Positions 12,129 through 12,573 of a stretch of DNA of 12,573 nt are shown here, one piece after another; the first letter of the stretch is position 1, and every line of letters begins with the position of its first letter. The stretch is from JBBSQE01 sp038258095 (GTDB lineage Bacteria; Actinomycetota; Thermoleophilia; Solirubrobacterales; 70-9): assembly GCA_038258095.1 (NCBI GenBank), contig JBBSQE010000079.1, positions 1 through 12,573 on the forward strand. The letters are read 5' to 3'. The position numbers were made by a program, and so were the translations under genes. The notes beneath the pieces are model-generated. The model did no database searches, had not been told where the DNA came from, and worked only from the letters and a program-made list of their open reading frames with translations.

Positions 12129-12199
12129 CGATCACCCGCCGTTGACCGGACGACTGGGATGTTGAGGCCCTCCCAGGGGCGTCAACTCCCCAATGAACG
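12129..12199 (+). repeat. 71-bp direct repeat, copy B (orphan mnmA tail plus hairpin)
   Basis: It repeats copy A (11435-11505) with 7 mismatches and no gaps. It still carries the final I-T-R-R-stop codons of mnmA, though no mnmA gene precedes it, so it is a remnant or a duplicated attachment-like site. It lies between the peroxiredoxin start and alaS. Confidence 0.9.
12155..12192 (+). repeat. Imperfect inverted repeat within copy B
   Basis: Same hairpin as in copy A: GTTGA/TCAAC and a GCCCT/GGGGC inner stem with one G-T pair. The loop base change is tolerated by wobble pairing, so the stem is retained. Here it is upstream of alaS, where it could stop read-through into alaS. Confidence 0.6.
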
Positions 12200-12256
12200 C
12201 TCGCCGGCCGTGGCCACCGTGCTCGCGGGCGGGGTGCGCACCGATCAGCCCGCACC

Positions 12257-12268
12257 TAGGCTTAGGCT
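12257..12268 (+). promoter_or_regulatory. Tandem TAGGCT boxes before alaS
   Basis: Two TAGGCT hexamers are joined head to tail at 12257-12262 and 12263-12268; the second ends 10 bases before the ATG at 12279. Either may be a -10 box giving an almost leaderless message. The same hexamer precedes the M29 peptidase gene. No Shine-Dalgarno sequence or T-box-like leader is present. Confidence 0.45.
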
Positions 12269-12278
12269 TCTGCGCTCC

Positions 12279-12573
12279 ATGAAGACCACGGAGATCCGCG
12301 ACACCTACCTCAGATTCTTCGCCGACCGCGACCACCGCGTCGTGCCGTCGGCATCGCTCGTGCCCGCGGCGCTCGATCCCTCGGTTCTCCTGACGACGGC
12401 CGGCATGCAGCCGTTCAAGCCGTACTTCCTCGGCCGCGAGAAGCCACCGGCGCCGCGGCTCGCCGACGTCCAGAAGTGCTTCCGCACGACGGACATCGAG
12501 GAGGTCGGCAACACCGCCCGGCACCTCACGTTCTTCGAGATGCTCGGCAACTGGAGCTTCGGCGACTACTTCA
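12279..12573 (+). CDS. alaS: Alanyl-tRNA synthetase, N-terminal part
   Basis: The first 98 residues of AlaRS, which charges tRNA-Ala; the full protein of about 870-900 residues continues past the right edge. Seen: the start KTTEIRDTYLRFFADRDH, SASLVPA, LLTTAGMQPFKPYFLG (38-53, motif 1 region), and QKCFRTTDIEEVGNTARH with TFFEMLGNWSFGDYF (67-98, motif 2 region). The TTDIEEVG form, in place of the longer 'RAGGKHNDL' segment of many proteobacterial enzymes, is the variant I associate with actinobacterial AlaRS. The ATG is fixed by the conserved N terminus. The gene is divergent from the peroxiredoxin gene. Confidence 0.96.
   Translation, partial: MKTTEIRDTYLRFFADRDHRVVPSASLVPAALDPSVLLTTAGMQPFKPYFLGREKPPAPRLADVQKCFRTTDIEEVGNTARHLTFFEMLGNWSFGDYF

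Noticed and set aside
12200..12278. T-box or other riboswitch leader for alaS
   Set aside because: The gap is under 80 bases, has no T-box sequence or specifier hairpin, and -10 boxes lie only 10-16 bases before the ATG.

Overview
The window is GC-rich, gene-dense bacterial DNA with short intergenic gaps, GTG/ATG starts and several starts that look leaderless (a TANNNT box 6-7 bases before the ATG). The style and gene set (M29-like peptidase, stand-alone formiminotransferase, an AlaRS with the actinobacterial DI-EVG variant, CSLREA/RTX secreted protein) suggest a deep-branching high-GC actinobacterium, most likely of the Thermoleophilia/Solirubrobacterales type. This placement is inference from protein style; no marker gene was compared.

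Layout. 1-713 (minus): a secreted alpha/beta hydrolase cut by the left edge. 800-1225 (minus): a cupin. From a divergent spacer, 1298-3750 (plus) holds an M29-like aminopeptidase, a DUF1697 protein and a glutamate formiminotransferase. 3761-6019 (plus) is a tight cluster of a small basic membrane protein, a metallo-beta-lactamase-fold hydrolase (1-base overlap) and hisS (4-base gap). 6086-7597 is a secreted beta-helix protein with 13 RTX-like nonapeptides and its own promoter, sitting between hisS and aspS. 7656-9754 is aspS plus a small DUF2007-like protein (1-base overlap).

9755-10008 carries no protein gene but has a strong promoter, a ~161-nt rod-shaped RNA with a large central bubble and a T6 end: I read it as 6S RNA. 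Then comes mnmA (10009-11451), fused at its N terminus to an IscU/NifU-like scaffold domain. A convergent peroxiredoxin gene (11508-12092, minus) follows, bracketed by two 71-bp direct repeats that contain the last codons of mnmA and a hairpin. alaS starts at 12279 and runs off the right edge.

The core is a translation/tRNA neighbourhood: three aminoacyl-tRNA synthetases (HisRS, AspRS, AlaRS) and a wobble-uridine thiolase, with the RNA polymerase regulator 6S RNA among them. From memory, Bacillus has a similar order (hisS-aspS-6S-...-mnmA-...-alaS), which supports the 6S call. The most unusual items are the IscU-MnmA fusion with its third scaffold Cys replaced, and the peroxiredoxin gene that looks inserted at the 3' end of mnmA with a duplicated, att-like repeat.
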